A stretch of 64,000 bases of DNA from Prochlorococcus sp. AG-347-J21 (GTDB lineage: Bacteria > Cyanobacteriota > Cyanobacteriia > PCC-6307 > Cyanobiaceae): the NCBI GenBank assembly GCA_003281455.1, contig QCBX01000001.1:62001-126000 (forward strand), given 5' to 3'. The translations under genes were made by a program, and so were the position numbers. Below are positions 22,049 through 34,246 of the stretch, piece after piece (position 1 is the first letter of the stretch; each line of letters opens with the position of its first letter). The notes beneath the pieces were generated by a model, which was not told the origin of the DNA, searched no databases, and saw nothing but the letters and a program-made list of their open reading frames with translations.

Positions 22049-23629
22049 ATGTCTGGTTCAAGATGGTTTGACAAGTCTCTAATACTTAGAGATGGAGTAA
22101 AACTTATATCAAGGATTTGGTTACCTAATAGTAATGGTCCATGGCCTGCATTATTAATGAGACAACCTTATGGCAGGGAAATTGCTTCAACTATTACCTA
22201 TTCTCATCCTGAATGGTGGGCTTCCAAAGGGTATATGGTCATAATTCAAGACGTTAGAGGTATGGGTTCTTCTGAGGGAGTCTTTAATGGTTTTTCTCAA
22301 GAAGCTAGCGATACTTCAGAAACTCATGAATGGGTAAGGTCTCTAAAAGAATGTAATGGGAAACTTGGCTTATATGGTTTTTCATATCAAGGATTTACTC
22401 AACTAACCGGTGAATTAAATTCAAAGCCGCCCGATTGTTTATCTCCAGCAATGACTGGGATGAATATTAAGGATCATTGGTGCTCAGATGGAGGAGCATA
22501 TTGGTGGCATAACAATATTGCATGGGGACTTCAAATCGCGGCACTAAAAATGAAAAGAGAAAATAATTTGTTTGAGTGGGGAAAGATAAGATTAGCCTTA
22601 GAAAATAAAAGTTATTTAACGGAAGGAATTGAAATTTTAAAAAAATATGATCCTAATAGCTTTGTTTTGGAATGGCTAAAAAATTTAAATAATGCTCGCC
22701 CATTTGAAGAATTTAAACCAATTTCAAAATGGATTAAACAACCTATGTTAATTATTGGGGGACTTTGGGATCCACATTTAAAAGGTGCCTTTGATCTTTA
22801 TAAAAAATCTAAAGAAGCTGGTGGAAGCCCAGAGATTATTATTGGGAATGCAACACATCTAAATTGGTGGGAGGGATCACAAGAATCTTTATTAAATTTT
22901 TTTGATAAACATTTAAAATTAGATGAAGGTTTTAATTCTAAGAATTTAAAAGGCGAGAAAAAAATATGGAATATTTCATTAAATAAATGGGAAGATTTAG
23001 ATAACAAATTTAATCCTGAATTTATTTTTGGACTCAAAAGCGATGGTACAGCAAATGTAGAGGTTGAAGATGGAAGTCTGACCATAAATTCAAAAGGATC
23101 AGGATGGTTCACAATTGTTCATGACCCATGGAGACCTACTCCATCTGACGGTGGACATTTAGGTCCAAATCCAGGAAATTTTAACAGAATCATTATTGAT
23201 AAACGAATGGATGTAGGTGTTTTTCAAACCAATTCTTTTGAAGAAGATCAATATTTAACAGGAGTCCCCACATTAGAAATCCAAGTAAAAAGTGATCAGC
23301 CCAATTTCGATATCTGCCTTGCTTTATCTCTAGTTGAAGAAGGTAATGAAAAGGTAAATCAATTTTCAACCGGATTCTTAAGGGTTAAAAAATCCAAAAT
23401 TAGTGAAGAATGCACTTATCAAATCACAATGCAACCAACAAATATTTGTTTAATTAAAGATAGCAAGCTTCGCTTATCTATATCTGCAGCGGCTTATCCC
23501 GCTATTGGAGTTAATCCTGGATTTGGGGAGGGAAATATTGGATCTCCTTCAGCAAATCATAGAGTTATTACTCTAAGTTTTAGCCTTGATAAAACATTTA
23601 TGAAAATGACCCCTTTTTTTTATAAATAA
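22049..23629 (+). CDS. CocE/NonD family hydrolase (X-Pro dipeptidyl-peptidase-like)
   Basis: RDGVKLISRIWLP, QDVRGMGSSEGVF, GKLGLYGFSYQGFTQL. Confidence 0.88.
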   Translation: MSGSRWFDKSLILRDGVKLISRIWLPNSNGPWPALLMRQPYGREIASTITYSHPEWWASKGYMVIIQDVRGMGSSEGVFNGFSQEASDTSETHEWVRSLKECNGKLGLYGFSYQGFTQLTGELNSKPPDCLSPAMTGMNIKDHWCSDGGAYWWHNNIAWGLQIAALKMKRENNLFEWGKIRLALENKSYLTEGIEILKKYDPNSFVLEWLKNLNNARPFEEFKPISKWIKQPMLIIGGLWDPHLKGAFDLYKKSKEAGGSPEIIIGNATHLNWWEGSQESLLNFFDKHLKLDEGFNSKNLKGEKKIWNISLNKWEDLDNKFNPEFIFGLKSDGTANVEVEDGSLTINSKGSGWFTIVHDPWRPTPSDGGHLGPNPGNFNRIIIDKRMDVGVFQTNSFEEDQYLTGVPTLEIQVKSDQPNFDICLALSLVEEGNEKVNQFSTGFLRVKKSKISEECTYQITMQPTNICLIKDSKLRLSISAAAYPAIGVNPGFGEGNIGSPSANHRVITLSFSLDKTFMKMTPFFYK

Positions 23630-23681
23630 TTAATTTTTTGGTTAATCATTTGATATTATTAATCGTTAATATCTACCAGTC

Positions 23682-25946
23682 ATGATCGAGACAATTCAAG
23701 CAGACTGGATTAAATCAGAAGCTATCAACCTAGAAAATTGTTGCAATGATAATCCATTAAAAATATTAGGTCCTCATTTTTATGCAGAACAATGGGTAAT
23801 TAGGGTATGGATGCCTGAAGCCGACGAAGTTAAAATCAATTTTAAAAACAATACCTATAAGGCGGAAAGCATAAACCACAAATGGCTTTTTGAAGCTATC
23901 CTGCCTGAAAATCCAAATCACAATTACGAAATAAATATTTCACGAGGAGGGATCACACATACACAACATGACCCTTGGTCATATAGAGAAGAGTGGATGG
24001 GAGAAGTTGATAGACATCTTTTTGCAGAAGGTAATCATCATCATATTTGGGAAAAAATGGGAGCACATCTCATTGAAGAAAAGAATCAAAAAGGGGTCAT
24101 GTTTTGCATTTGGGCTCCAAATGCAAAATCAATCTCGATAATTGGAGATATAAATTCTTGGGATGGAAGACATCATCCAATGCAAAAAAGACTAGGGGGA
24201 ATTTGGGAACTATTCATGCCATCAATGCAAGAGGGCGACACATATAAATACGAAATAAGAACACAACAAGGTCATATTTATGAGAAAGCTGATCCATATG
24301 GTTTCCTTCATGAAATCAGACCTCAAAATGGTTCAATAGTTTCAAAGTTGAAAAACTTTAATTGGAATGATAGTTCTTGGATTTCAAACAGAGATTCTTC
24401 TAGTCAAATTAACAAGCCAATTTCAGTTTATGAAATGCATTTAGGGAGTTGGCTCCATGAATCAACAGATAATAAATATCTGGAGCACAATGGCGAACCA
24501 AGAGACCCAGTACCTGCAGCCGATTTAAAACCTGGAACACGATTATTAACTTATCCAGAATTAACCAAGAAACTAATCCCTTACGTAAAAGAAAGAGGAT
24601 TCACTCATATTGAACTAATGCCAATATCTGAACATCCTTTCGATGGTTCATGGGGCTACCAAGTTACAGGCTGGTATGCGCCAACAAGTAGATTTGGCTC
24701 CCCAAATGAATTTAGAGAGTTTGTAAATAAATGTCATGAAGAGGGTATAGGTGTAATTCTTGATTGGGTGCCAGGTCATTTTCCAAAAGATAAGCATGGT
24801 TTAGCATTTTTTGATGGCTGCCATCTTTATGAGCATGGAGATTCACGAATAGGTGAACACAAAGAATGGGGAACCCTAATATTTAATTACAGCAGAAACG
24901 AAGTAAGAAATTTCTTAGTAGCAAATCTCGTTTATTGGTTTGAAGAGTTTCATATTGATGGCATAAGGGTAGATGCTGTAGCTTCCATGCTTTACAGAGA
25001 TTATCTACGTCCTGAGGGAGAATGGATACCCAATGAAAATGGTGGGAATGAAAATATAGAAGCCGTTAAATTTCTTCAACAGGCTAATCATGTACTTTTC
25101 CAACACTTCCCAGGTGCACTTTCTATCGCTGAAGAATCAACAACTTGGCCAATGGTAACCAAACCAACTGACATGGGAGGGTTAGGGTTTAACTTGAAAT
25201 GGAATATGGGATGGATGCACGATATGCTTGATTATTTTGAAATAGATCCTTGGTTTAGGCAATTCCATCAAAATAGTGTGACTTTCTCAATTACATATAA
25301 CTATACAGAGAACTTTATGCTTGCACTTAGTCATGATGAGGTTGTCCATGGTAAAAGTCATCTTTTGCATAAAATGCCTGGCGATGACTGGAAGAAATAT
25401 GCAAATACTCGAGCATTACTAACTTATATGTGGACCCACCCTGGTAAAAAAACAATATTTATGGGAATGGAATTTGGGCAAAGACAAGAATGGAATGTTT
25501 GGGATGATCTGCAATGGGAGTTACTAGAATTTGAGCCCCATAAAGGTATCAGAAACTTGATTGATGACCTAAACCTTCTTTATAAAAATGAACCTGCATT
25601 ATGGAAAAATGACTTTGATCCTTATGGATTCCAATGGATAGATTGTAATGACAAATCTAATTCGGTTATAAGTTTCATGAGAAGAGAAAACGATACCAAT
25701 GAGTGGCTTGTTGTTGTTGCTAACTTTACACCTAATACTCATGGGTCATACAAAGTAGGTGTTCCTGTGGAAGGATTCTATAAAGAAATATTTAATTCAG
25801 ATGGCTCTAGATACGGCGGCAGTAACAAAGGAAATATGGGGGGTAAAGAAACTATAAATTACAATATTCATGATTATCAAAATGCTCTAGAACTTGCTTT
25901 GCCCCCATTAAGCGTGAGTATATTCAAACATCAATCAAAAAAATAA
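23682..25946 (+). CDS. glgB: 1,4-alpha-glucan branching enzyme
   Basis: 754 aa GH13; [45 protein letters not shown]. Confidence 0.97.
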   Translation: MIETIQADWIKSEAINLENCCNDNPLKILGPHFYAEQWVIRVWMPEADEVKINFKNNTYKAESINHKWLFEAILPENPNHNYEINISRGGITHTQHDPWSYREEWMGEVDRHLFAEGNHHHIWEKMGAHLIEEKNQKGVMFCIWAPNAKSISIIGDINSWDGRHHPMQKRLGGIWELFMPSMQEGDTYKYEIRTQQGHIYEKADPYGFLHEIRPQNGSIVSKLKNFNWNDSSWISNRDSSSQINKPISVYEMHLGSWLHESTDNKYLEHNGEPRDPVPAADLKPGTRLLTYPELTKKLIPYVKERGFTHIELMPISEHPFDGSWGYQVTGWYAPTSRFGSPNEFREFVNKCHEEGIGVILDWVPGHFPKDKHGLAFFDGCHLYEHGDSRIGEHKEWGTLIFNYSRNEVRNFLVANLVYWFEEFHIDGIRVDAVASMLYRDYLRPEGEWIPNENGGNENIEAVKFLQQANHVLFQHFPGALSIAEESTTWPMVTKPTDMGGLGFNLKWNMGWMHDMLDYFEIDPWFRQFHQNSVTFSITYNYTENFMLALSHDEVVHGKSHLLHKMPGDDWKKYANTRALLTYMWTHPGKKTIFMGMEFGQRQEWNVWDDLQWELLEFEPHKGIRNLIDDLNLLYKNEPALWKNDFDPYGFQWIDCNDKSNSVISFMRRENDTNEWLVVVANFTPNTHGSYKVGVPVEGFYKEIFNSDGSRYGGSNKGNMGGKETINYNIHDYQNALELALPPLSVSIFKHQSKK

Positions 25947-26063
25947 GAAGGCTCATTTAACTTAGTGCTTCATATAAATGTTCATATAACGCTTTTGCTC
26001 TGCTTTACATTGTAAGATTTTTAAGTTGGATTTTAATTTTCTTTTTAAATATCGAATTGAAAA

Positions 26064-27104
26064 ATGGGTCAAGATTTACCACTACTACTTTCTGCCGCAT
26101 TAGGTAAAAAAGTAAATAGGCCTCCAGTATGGATGATGAGGCAAGCAGGAAGATATATGAAAATCTATAGAGATTTAAGGGAGCGTTACCCAAGCTTTAG
26201 AGAGAGGTCTGAAAATCCAGAACTATCATATGAGATTTCAATGCAACCTTTTCATGCTTTCAAACCGGATGGTGTGATCCTTTTTTCAGATATTCTCACA
26301 CCTCTTCCAGGGATGGGCATAAATTTTGAAATAATAGAAAGTAAAGGTCCAATTATTGAGGACCCAATAAGAACTCTTAATCAGGTAGAAAATTTAAGAG
26401 AATTAAATCCAAGCGAGAGTTTAAGATTTGTTGGGAAAGTTCTTTCTTCACTAAAAAAAGATGTGAATAATGAGGCAACTGTTTTAGGTTTTGTTGGCGC
26501 ACCATGGACTCTTGCTGCATATGTAGTTGAAGGTAAAAGCAGTAAAAATTATTCCTTAATAAAATCAATGGCTTTTAATGAACCAGATTTACTTCATAAA
26601 CTTCTTGATCATTTTGCAAAATCTATTGGTGAATATCTTAAATATCAAATAAAATCTGGAGCGCAAGTAGTACAAATTTTTGATTCATGGGCAGGCCAAC
26701 TAAGCCCACAAGATTATGATATCTTTGCTGGGCCGTATCAAAAAAAAGTTGTTGAAATTGTAAAAGCGGAATACCCTGAAACACCAATAATTCTCTACAT
26801 TTCAGGAAGTGCTGGGGTACTGGAAAGAATGGCAAAAACTGGAGTAGATATAATTTCATTAGACTGGACAGTAGATATTGAAGAGGCTTGTAAAAGAATC
26901 CCAAGAGGGATTGGAATTCAAGGTAATATTGACCCTGGCATTTTATTCGGAAACAAAAAATCAATAAAAGAAAGGATAGATAATACTTTTAATAAAATTA
27001 AAGACAGGAAATATATTCTTAATTTGGGTCATGGGATTTTACCTGGAACTCCAGAAGAAAATGCTCAAACATTTTTTGAACATGGTAAAAAACTCACTTA
27101 CTAG
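26064..27104 (+). CDS. hemE: Uroporphyrinogen decarboxylase
   Basis: [45 protein letters not shown]. Confidence 0.97.
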   Translation: MGQDLPLLLSAALGKKVNRPPVWMMRQAGRYMKIYRDLRERYPSFRERSENPELSYEISMQPFHAFKPDGVILFSDILTPLPGMGINFEIIESKGPIIEDPIRTLNQVENLRELNPSESLRFVGKVLSSLKKDVNNEATVLGFVGAPWTLAAYVVEGKSSKNYSLIKSMAFNEPDLLHKLLDHFAKSIGEYLKYQIKSGAQVVQIFDSWAGQLSPQDYDIFAGPYQKKVVEIVKAEYPETPIILYISGSAGVLERMAKTGVDIISLDWTVDIEEACKRIPRGIGIQGNIDPGILFGNKKSIKERIDNTFNKIKDRKYILNLGHGILPGTPEENAQTFFEHGKKLTY

Positions 27105-27112
27105 TCAAAGTC

Positions 27113-28096
27113 TTGGCATATAAAAACTTATTAATAACAGGCGCTAATGGATGTGTTGGCCAATATTTAGTTGATTGGTTTTTGAAAAACACAAAATTCA
27201 GGCTTTATCTCATGGTAAGAGACAAAAATAAGTTACCAATTTCTGTTCAAGAAAATAAAAAAGTCAAGTTATTGGTGTGCGATATCAGAGAATCAAATAG
27301 GTATAAAAAGGAAATTAGTCAAATTAATTACCTAATACATACTGCTACGGCTTGGGGAGATCCAAAAAGAGCCTATGAAGTAAATATTAAAGCTTTTGAA
27401 GAATTACTAGAAATGCTTGATATTGAAAAATTAGAAAAGATTATTTATTTTTCAACAGCTAGTATTCTTAATACCCAAACAGAATTAATGAGGGAATCTT
27501 TGATTTATGGAACAGAGTACATTCAAACAAAATATGAATGTTTCCAGAGACTTAGAGAAAGCTCATTTGCAGAAAAAACATTCGCTGTTTTCCCTACCTT
27601 GGTTTTTGGAGGAAATCTTGGACAAAAAAGTAAATATCCTGTGAGTTATTTAACTAGTGGATTGAAAGAAATTGGGAAATGGCTTTGGTTAGCAAGATTT
27701 TTAAAACTTGATTCTAAATTTCACTTTATACACGCAAATGATATCGCCCAGATTTGCGGGTTTCTCATTAAAAATCATAAAGCAGAGCAATACAAAGGCT
27801 TTAGAAAATTTGTGCTAGGTCAAAAATTCATTTCAATTGATGATGCCATAATTACACTGTTAAAAAGACATAATATGAGGAGATTTTTTGCGATACCACT
27901 TACAAAAAAAATTCTAAAAATATTATTAAGAATTCTCCCCATCCAAACTACTCCTTGGGATAGCTTCAGTATCAAAAAATATGACTTTAATCATGTCCCC
28001 ATCACTAATCCTGAGACTTTCAAACTTAAAAGTTATGCCAAGTCACTAAATGATATTTTAAGGTTATCAAAGTTACCAAGCTGTAATAACAATTAA
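27113..28096 (+). CDS. NAD-dependent epimerase/dehydratase (extended SDR)
   Basis: ITGANGCVGQYLVDWFLK Rossmann motif; TTG start. Confidence 0.8.
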   Translation: MAYKNLLITGANGCVGQYLVDWFLKNTKFRLYLMVRDKNKLPISVQENKKVKLLVCDIRESNRYKKEISQINYLIHTATAWGDPKRAYEVNIKAFEELLEMLDIEKLEKIIYFSTASILNTQTELMRESLIYGTEYIQTKYECFQRLRESSFAEKTFAVFPTLVFGGNLGQKSKYPVSYLTSGLKEIGKWLWLARFLKLDSKFHFIHANDIAQICGFLIKNHKAEQYKGFRKFVLGQKFISIDDAIITLLKRHNMRRFFAIPLTKKILKILLRILPIQTTPWDSFSIKKYDFNHVPITNPETFKLKSYAKSLNDILRLSKLPSCNNN

Positions 28097-28107
28097 AATT
28101 CTCGCAG

Positions 28108-28120
28108 TTAGGTTACCTAA
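28108..28120. promoter_or_regulatory. 13-bp palindrome TTAGGT-T-ACCTAA upstream of petE
   Basis: 6-nt perfect arms around a single base, 35 nt before the petE ATG; read directly. Confidence 0.45.
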
Positions 28121-28155
28121 GCCTTGTAATATGTATAAATAAGTAAATTTTTATT

Positions 28156-28506
28156 ATGTTACGTTCAATCTTTGCAGGGTTATTTGCAATAGTTTTAACT
28201 CTAGGTTTAGGTATTTCATCAGTTTCAGCTAAGACTGTTGAAGTAAAACTCGGAACGGATGCTGGAATGCTTGCATTTGAACCAAGTACAGTAACCATTA
28301 GTGCTGGTGATACAGTTAAATTCGTCAATAATAAACTTGCCCCTCACAATGCTGTTTTTGATGGGCATGAGGAATTAAGTCATGCGGACCTAGCTTTTGC
28401 TCCAGGAGAGTCTTGGGAAGAAACATTTGATACTGCTGGAACTTATGATTACTATTGCGAGCCACACAGAGGTGCTGGAATGGTAGGTAAAGTTATTGTT
28501 GAATAA
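28156..28506 (+). CDS. petE: Plastocyanin precursor
   Basis: Signal peptide; type I copper ligands in APHNAVF...[17 protein letters not shown]. Confidence 0.95.
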   Translation: MLRSIFAGLFAIVLTLGLGISSVSAKTVEVKLGTDAGMLAFEPSTVTISAGDTVKFVNNKLAPHNAVFDGHEELSHADLAFAPGESWEETFDTAGTYDYYCEPHRGAGMVGKVIVE

Positions 28507-28571
28507 AATCTTCTAAATAGTTAAACACCCTTTTTGACTTAATATTTATTACGGTAATATTCAAATTTTGA

Positions 28572-31157
28572 TTGATGAAAATAGTTCCAAGCGAATTCTC
28601 AAATTCTGCTTGGAACTGTTTTGTTTCTGCCAAAGAAATTGCTTATAAAAATTATCAACAAAACGTAGACTCTGATAATTTATTATTAGCTCTTATAAAG
28701 GAGGACAATATTACAAAAAATATTTTAGAAAAAAATAATGTAAATCTAAAAGATCTTGAAAGGGAAATAATTTCTTCATTAAATGCGAAGGCAAAAATGA
28801 AAAATAAACAAGATAATTTATATATTGGTGATACTCTTCACAAAATATTTTTGAAGGCGAATGATATTAAAAATACTTTAAATGATGTAGTGATATCAAC
28901 AGAACACTTAGTTTACGGTTTCACTTATGATGATAAATATGGATTTCAAATTTTAAATCAAAAAGGTATTCCAGAATTTCTTGAAATTATAAAGAAAATG
29001 AAGTCAGATCCTGCAGTAAAAAATGAATTTAATAGTTCTAATGAGTCTTTGGAAAAATATGGTATTGATCTAACTCAATCTGCACGAGATGGGATTTTAG
29101 ACCCAGTTATTGGTAGGGATGAAGAGATTAGAAGAACAATTCAAATATTGAGTAGAAGAACAAAAAATAATCCAGTTCTTATTGGAGAACCTGGGGTTGG
29201 CAAAACAGCCATTGTAGAAGGGTTAGCTCAAAGAATTATTAATGGCGATGTACCTTCTGCTCTACAAGATAGGAAACTAATTTCATTAGATATGGGTTCA
29301 CTTTTAGCTGGAGCAAAATATCGTGGAGAATTTGAAGAAAGGATAAAAAATATTCTAAAGAAAGTGAAAGAATCAGACGGTAAGATTATTCTTTTTATTG
29401 ATGAAATTCATACGGTAGTTGGCGCAGGCGCTAGTGGAGGTTCTTTAGATGCAAGCAACCTATTAAAACCAATGCTTGCGAGAGGAGAACTTAGATGTAT
29501 TGGTGCTACAACTATTAATGAACATAAACAAAATATAGAAAAAGATCCTGCTTTAGAACGAAGATTTCAAAAGATAAAAGTTGATGCTCCTTCAATAGAT
29601 GATACCGTATCAATTTTAAGAGGATTGAGAGAAAGATATGAAGTTCATCATAGTGTGAGAATTTCTGATAATGCTTTAGTTGCTGCTGCAACCCTTAGCG
29701 AAAGATATATTAACGATAGATTTCTTCCTGACAAAGCAATAGATCTAATCGATGAAGCAGCGTCAAGATTAAATATGGTTATAACTTCCAAACCTGAAGA
29801 AATTGATGAAATTGATCGAAAAGTTCTACAGTTTGAGATGGAAAAATTATCTTTAAAAAGAGAAACGGATGATTTTTCTATAGAAAGATTAAAAAAAATC
29901 AATAATGAACTTATATCCCTTAAAGATAAACAGACAGAATTAGGCGCTCAATGGAAAAAAGAAAAAGATGAAATTGATGAGATAAGCACCATAAAAGAAG
30001 AAATTGAATCTGTTCAATTGCAAATAGATCAAGCCAAAAGGAGTTTTGACCTCAACAAAGCAGCAGAATTAGAATTTGGAACTTTAAATTCTTTGCAAAA
30101 AAAATTGAAAGAAAAAAGTGAGTCCCTAGTAAATTCTCAAAAAAATGGAGATACAAGTCTTTTAAGACAAGAGGTAACTTTTGATGATATTGCAGAAGTT
30201 GTCTCAAAGTGGACCTCTATTCCAGTACAGAACTTAAACCAGTCAGAAAAAGATAAACTCTTGAGCCTCGAGTCAATACTTAAAGAAAAAATTATTGGTC
30301 AAGATAGTGCAATCAGTGCAGTTGCAGATTCCATTAAGAGATCAAGGACTGGTCTAAATGATCCAAGCAAGCCATTAGCCAGTTTTCTCTTTTTAGGTCC
30401 AACTGGTGTTGGGAAAACAGAGCTAAGTAAAGTAACAGCCAAAATAATATTCGATTCAAATTCTTCAATTACAAGACTGGATATGTCTGAATATATGGAA
30501 AAGCATTCAGTGAGCAAAATTATAGGTGCGCCTCCTGGATATTTAGGTTTCGAATCAGGAGGTCAACTAACTGAAGCTGTACGCAAAAATCCTTATTCAT
30601 TAATACTCCTTGATGAAATAGAGAAAGCTCACAAAGATATTTTAGATATTCTCTTACAGGTTCTTGATGATGGAATCATTACTGATGGTCAAGGTCGTAC
30701 AATCAATTTCAAAAATTCAATCATTGTTCTCACAAGTAATTTAGGAAGTCAATCAATAAATGATTTATCAGTTAGAAAAGAAGATACAAATGAAATTAAA
30801 AAAGTTGTAGATAATGAAATTAAAAAATTTTTCAAGCCTGAGTTTTTAAATCGACTTGATGAAATAGTTATTTTTAATAATTTAGAATTAAATGACATAA
30901 AAGAAATTGCGAAAATACAGCTTCAACATTTAGAAAAAAGGCTTAACAAAAAAAACTTAAAATTCAAAATTACGGATGAAGCAATTAACCAACTTGTCGA
31001 AAATAGTTTCGATCATGCCTATGGTGCAAGGCCTTTAAAAAGAATTATTCAAAAACAAATTGAGACAAAAATTTCAAATAATATATTGAATAATCATTAC
31101 CTTAACAAAGACGAGATTAATATTTATCTAGTTAATGGAGAGATAAACGTTGATTAA
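28572..31157 (+). CDS. clpB: ClpB-type AAA+ chaperone
   Basis: Two AAA modules ([27 protein letters not shown]), middle coiled-coil, C-terminal ARPLKRIIQ. Confidence 0.93.
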   Translation: MMKIVPSEFSNSAWNCFVSAKEIAYKNYQQNVDSDNLLLALIKEDNITKNILEKNNVNLKDLEREIISSLNAKAKMKNKQDNLYIGDTLHKIFLKANDIKNTLNDVVISTEHLVYGFTYDDKYGFQILNQKGIPEFLEIIKKMKSDPAVKNEFNSSNESLEKYGIDLTQSARDGILDPVIGRDEEIRRTIQILSRRTKNNPVLIGEPGVGKTAIVEGLAQRIINGDVPSALQDRKLISLDMGSLLAGAKYRGEFEERIKNILKKVKESDGKIILFIDEIHTVVGAGASGGSLDASNLLKPMLARGELRCIGATTINEHKQNIEKDPALERRFQKIKVDAPSIDDTVSILRGLRERYEVHHSVRISDNALVAAATLSERYINDRFLPDKAIDLIDEAASRLNMVITSKPEEIDEIDRKVLQFEMEKLSLKRETDDFSIERLKKINNELISLKDKQTELGAQWKKEKDEIDEISTIKEEIESVQLQIDQAKRSFDLNKAAELEFGTLNSLQKKLKEKSESLVNSQKNGDTSLLRQEVTFDDIAEVVSKWTSIPVQNLNQSEKDKLLSLESILKEKIIGQDSAISAVADSIKRSRTGLNDPSKPLASFLFLGPTGVGKTELSKVTAKIIFDSNSSITRLDMSEYMEKHSVSKIIGAPPGYLGFESGGQLTEAVRKNPYSLILLDEIEKAHKDILDILLQVLDDGIITDGQGRTINFKNSIIVLTSNLGSQSINDLSVRKEDTNEIKKVVDNEIKKFFKPEFLNRLDEIVIFNNLELNDIKEIAKIQLQHLEKRLNKKNLKFKITDEAINQLVENSFDHAYGARPLKRIIQKQIETKISNNILNNHYLNKDEINIYLVNGEINVD

Positions 31158-31206
31158 ATATCAAATTAAAGAATCCTATATGACTTTAAAAATTAACAGC
31201 TTTAAT

Positions 31207-31680
31207 CTAAGATTTGAACCAATCAGGAATTTCCTCATAACTTGCTTTATTCGATTTATTTTCTTTTGATTCTGTTTTCCAACAACATGTTCTGCCCTTA
31301 TCCTTATCCTGTAAGAATTCATTAGCCCATCTCCAAATTAATTCAGACGTAAACTCCATTCCCACATTATCCATAATTCTCAGATCTAAAGCATCTAAGT
31401 CATGTAATTTTTCCCAGTAATTCAGCAAAGGGTCATCTTTATTAATTAGAAAAGTATGATCAAATTGCTCCTTTAATCTATTTTCTAAGGGCTTTAGACT
31501 TGAAAAATCGACAACAAAACCATTTAGGTCTAACTTTTTTGCAGTGAACCAAAAGGTGAATGATCTTGAATATCCATGCACAAATCTGCAGTGGCCTTCA
31601 TGGCGCCATTGCCTATGTGAACATGGAAAATCCTCGTAACTTTTGCTGCATGAAAATTTCTGAGAATGAATATACATCAA
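31207..31680 (-). CDS. 6-pyruvoyl-tetrahydropterin synthase / QueD-like protein
   Basis: HCRFVHGYSRSF, GFVVDFSSLK, FDHTFLI motifs of the PTPS/QueD family. Confidence 0.75.
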   Translation of the reverse strand: MMYIHSQKFSCSKSYEDFPCSHRQWRHEGHCRFVHGYSRSFTFWFTAKKLDLNGFVVDFSSLKPLENRLKEQFDHTFLINKDDPLLNYWEKLHDLDALDLRIMDNVGMEFTSELIWRWANEFLQDKDKGRTCCWKTESKENKSNKASYEEIPDWFKS

Positions 31681-31740
31681 TTAACTGTTAGGATAATTTT
31701 TGATAAGACACAATGAATAGGATTTAACATAACAAACATA

Positions 31741-32400
31741 ATGACTTATTCAACTAATTTTTCGATTGAAGATCTACGCTTTGATAATAATGGATTAATC
31801 CCTGCAATAGCACAAGATTGGTTAGACGGATCGATTCTTATGCTTGCTTGGATGAATAAAGAATCATTGACAATGACTCTTGAGACCAAAAATGTTCATT
31901 ACTGGAGTAGATCAAGATCCGAAATATGGAGAAAAGGAGCTACAAGTGGAAGTACTCAAATAGTTAAGGAAATAATATTTGACTGCGACAATGACGCACT
32001 AATTCTTTTGATTGAACAAAATGGTTCAGGAGCATGTCACACTGGGGAAAAAAGTTGTTTTTTCAACAAAATCAAAATTAATCAAAGTGATAAAAAAGAG
32101 AAAAAAACAACTCCCTCCTCAAATATTTGCTCTGAATTATTCAATACAATTAAAGAAAGATCAATAAATCCATCAGAAAAAAGTTACACAAATCATTTAT
32201 TAACAAAAGGTAGTAATACTATTTTGAAAAAAATAGGAGAAGAATCTGCAGAATTTATAATGGCTTGCAAAGATAATGATAAAAATTCAATCTCAAATGA
32301 AGCTGCTGATTTAATTTATCATCTGCAAGTAACCTTAATGCATAAAGGGGTTGAGTGGAGAGATGTACTTGCTGTTTTAGAATCAAGAAGGAAAACTTAA
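31741..32400 (+). CDS. hisIE: Bifunctional phosphoribosyl-AMP cyclohydrolase / phosphoribosyl-ATP pyrophosphatase
   Basis: [18 protein letters not shown] (HisI) plus [15 protein letters not shown]...ADLIYHL (HisE). Confidence 0.95.
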   Translation: MTYSTNFSIEDLRFDNNGLIPAIAQDWLDGSILMLAWMNKESLTMTLETKNVHYWSRSRSEIWRKGATSGSTQIVKEIIFDCDNDALILLIEQNGSGACHTGEKSCFFNKIKINQSDKKEKKTTPSSNICSELFNTIKERSINPSEKSYTNHLLTKGSNTILKKIGEESAEFIMACKDNDKNSISNEAADLIYHLQVTLMHKGVEWRDVLAVLESRRKT

Positions 32401-32460
32401 TTATTCATAATATAAAATTCATAGTTATTGAATTCAAAAATGTTAAGTAAAAAATATTAA

Positions 32461-32487
32461 TTAAACTAATTAAACTAATTAAACTAA
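32461..32487. repeat. Three perfect tandem copies of 9-bp TTAAACTAA
   Basis: Read directly: TTAAACTAA at 32461-32469, 32470-32478, 32479-32487. Confidence 0.95.
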
Positions 32488-32591
32488 TAAAAATAATTAA
32501 CTAATTATTAATTAAATATTAATTAATTATTACATGTATGGCTTATTAATGAATTAACTATAAGTTGAATATATCAACAAAGAGGTAAATC

Positions 32592-33515
32592 GTGAGTTCA
32601 TTAAGCGATTTTCTTGGTGAAATAGGGCGTCACCAACTTTTGACTCCTGAAAGAGAACTCACTATGGGCAGAAAAGTCCAAGAGATGGTTGTGCTGGTTA
32701 ATAGATGTCAAGAAGCAGGTGGGAAAGGGCCTGCTTGTGAATATTCTGAAGCTGAAAGAAAAAAAATCAAAATTGGTGAAAAAGCCAAAAATGAGATGAT
32801 AACAGCCAACCTAAGGTTAGTTGTAAATCTTGCCAAGAGATATCAAGGTAAAGGTCTAGAATTGCTGGACTTAATTCAGGAAGGGACATTAGGCCTTACA
32901 AGAGCAGTAGAAAAATATGATCCCTCTAGAGGCCATAGATTTTCCACCTATGCTTATTGGTGGATCAGGCAAGGATTAAATAGAGCATTGTCAACGCAAA
33001 GTAGAACCATAAGGATACCTGTAAATATCAATGAAAAACTTACAAAATTAAGATCAGCAAAATCTAAGCTTATGCAACTCAAAGGTATTCCGCCTACTAG
33101 TGATGAGCTAGCTGAAGAACTGAAAATAACTAAGGAAGAAATTGATGAACTCCTATCTTGCGAATTGCGAAGTATTACGGTTAGTCTTCAAGGTACTGTT
33201 AAATCAAAGTCAGATCCATCCGAGTTAGTTGATATTCTTCCAAGTGATCAAACTCCTCCCATGGAGTTAGCTGAGTTAGCCGAAAGGACAGCCTCTGCTT
33301 GGAAATTATTAGACAAAGCAAACTTAACTGAAAAAGAAAGGAAGATAGTAAGCCTGAGATTTGGTTTAGATGGTTCAAATGAGTGGAGAACATTAGCTGA
33401 AGTAGCAAGACATATGAGTTGCAGTAGAGAATATTGCCGTCAAGTAGTTCAACGTGCCTTGAGAAAACTAAGAAAAGCAGGAATACAGAATGGATTAGTT
33501 GATAGTATTAATTAG
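32592..33515 (+). CDS. Group-2 sigma-70 family RNA polymerase sigma factor
   Basis: NLRLVVNLAKRYQGKGLELLDLIQEGTLGLTRAVEKYDPSRGHRFSTYAYWWIRQ; GTG start. Confidence 0.93.
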   Translation: MSSLSDFLGEIGRHQLLTPERELTMGRKVQEMVVLVNRCQEAGGKGPACEYSEAERKKIKIGEKAKNEMITANLRLVVNLAKRYQGKGLELLDLIQEGTLGLTRAVEKYDPSRGHRFSTYAYWWIRQGLNRALSTQSRTIRIPVNINEKLTKLRSAKSKLMQLKGIPPTSDELAEELKITKEEIDELLSCELRSITVSLQGTVKSKSDPSELVDILPSDQTPPMELAELAERTASAWKLLDKANLTEKERKIVSLRFGLDGSNEWRTLAEVARHMSCSREYCRQVVQRALRKLRKAGIQNGLVDSIN

Positions 33516-33556
33516 AATTTTGCAATCAAAACATTTAAAATTTGATTTATTAAAGA

Positions 33557-33925
33557 ATGAAAAATGATTACAACAACAAAGAAAAAATTTATGATGCTGA
33601 AGTTTTAGAAAGTTCAACGTTTGATGAGAATATAATTATCAAGATTCTTATTAAAGCAGGAAGAACGATTGCCAAACCTGCCTTAGAAGTTTTGGAGATG
33701 GCTTTAGACCCTTATACGCCAGCGCAAGTAAGAGTTTCCTTAATGGCTGCGCTAGCCTATTTAATAATGCCCTTTGACCTTTTCCCTGACTTCATGCCAT
33801 TAGTTGGTTTTAGTGATGACTTTGTTGCGCTCACGGCAGTTCTTAGTATATGGAGTAAATATATGACCCCTTCAATAAGAGCAAGAGCAGCAAATAAGCT
33901 TAATAAGTTATTCCCTTTTTATTAA
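33557..33925 (+). CDS. YkvA/DUF1232 family protein
   Basis: VRVSLMAALAYLIMPFDLFPDFMPLVGFSDDFVAL. Confidence 0.85.
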   Translation: MKNDYNNKEKIYDAEVLESSTFDENIIIKILIKAGRTIAKPALEVLEMALDPYTPAQVRVSLMAALAYLIMPFDLFPDFMPLVGFSDDFVALTAVLSIWSKYMTPSIRARAANKLNKLFPFY

Positions 33926-34246
33926 ATGAGTAAATTATCTCAACAGGAAGAAAAAGAACTAATCTCCTTTATCAAGGATTGGTTGAAATCCCATGGATTT
34001 ACGCAAAAAGATTTAGCGTATGAATTAAATATTAAATCGAGTAGAACCTCAGAGATCATTCTAAAAATGAAAGATTTATATAAAAAAGGTGGTATGTTCA
34101 ATATTGCAAAAAATCTTATAAAGATTGAACAAAATTTGTTGGAGAATATGAAAAACGATTATAAGGAAACAACTCAAACACCACCATATAATCAATTAGA
34201 TATCGACACATTAGTAAGTCAAATAAATCAAGACACTCGTGAATAA
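33926..34246 (+). CDS. Small helix-turn-helix protein
   Basis: FTQKDLAYELNIKSSRTSEIILKM resembles an XRE-type HTH. Confidence 0.6.
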   Translation: MSKLSQQEEKELISFIKDWLKSHGFTQKDLAYELNIKSSRTSEIILKMKDLYKKGGMFNIAKNLIKIEQNLLENMKNDYKETTQTPPYNQLDIDTLVSQINQDTRE

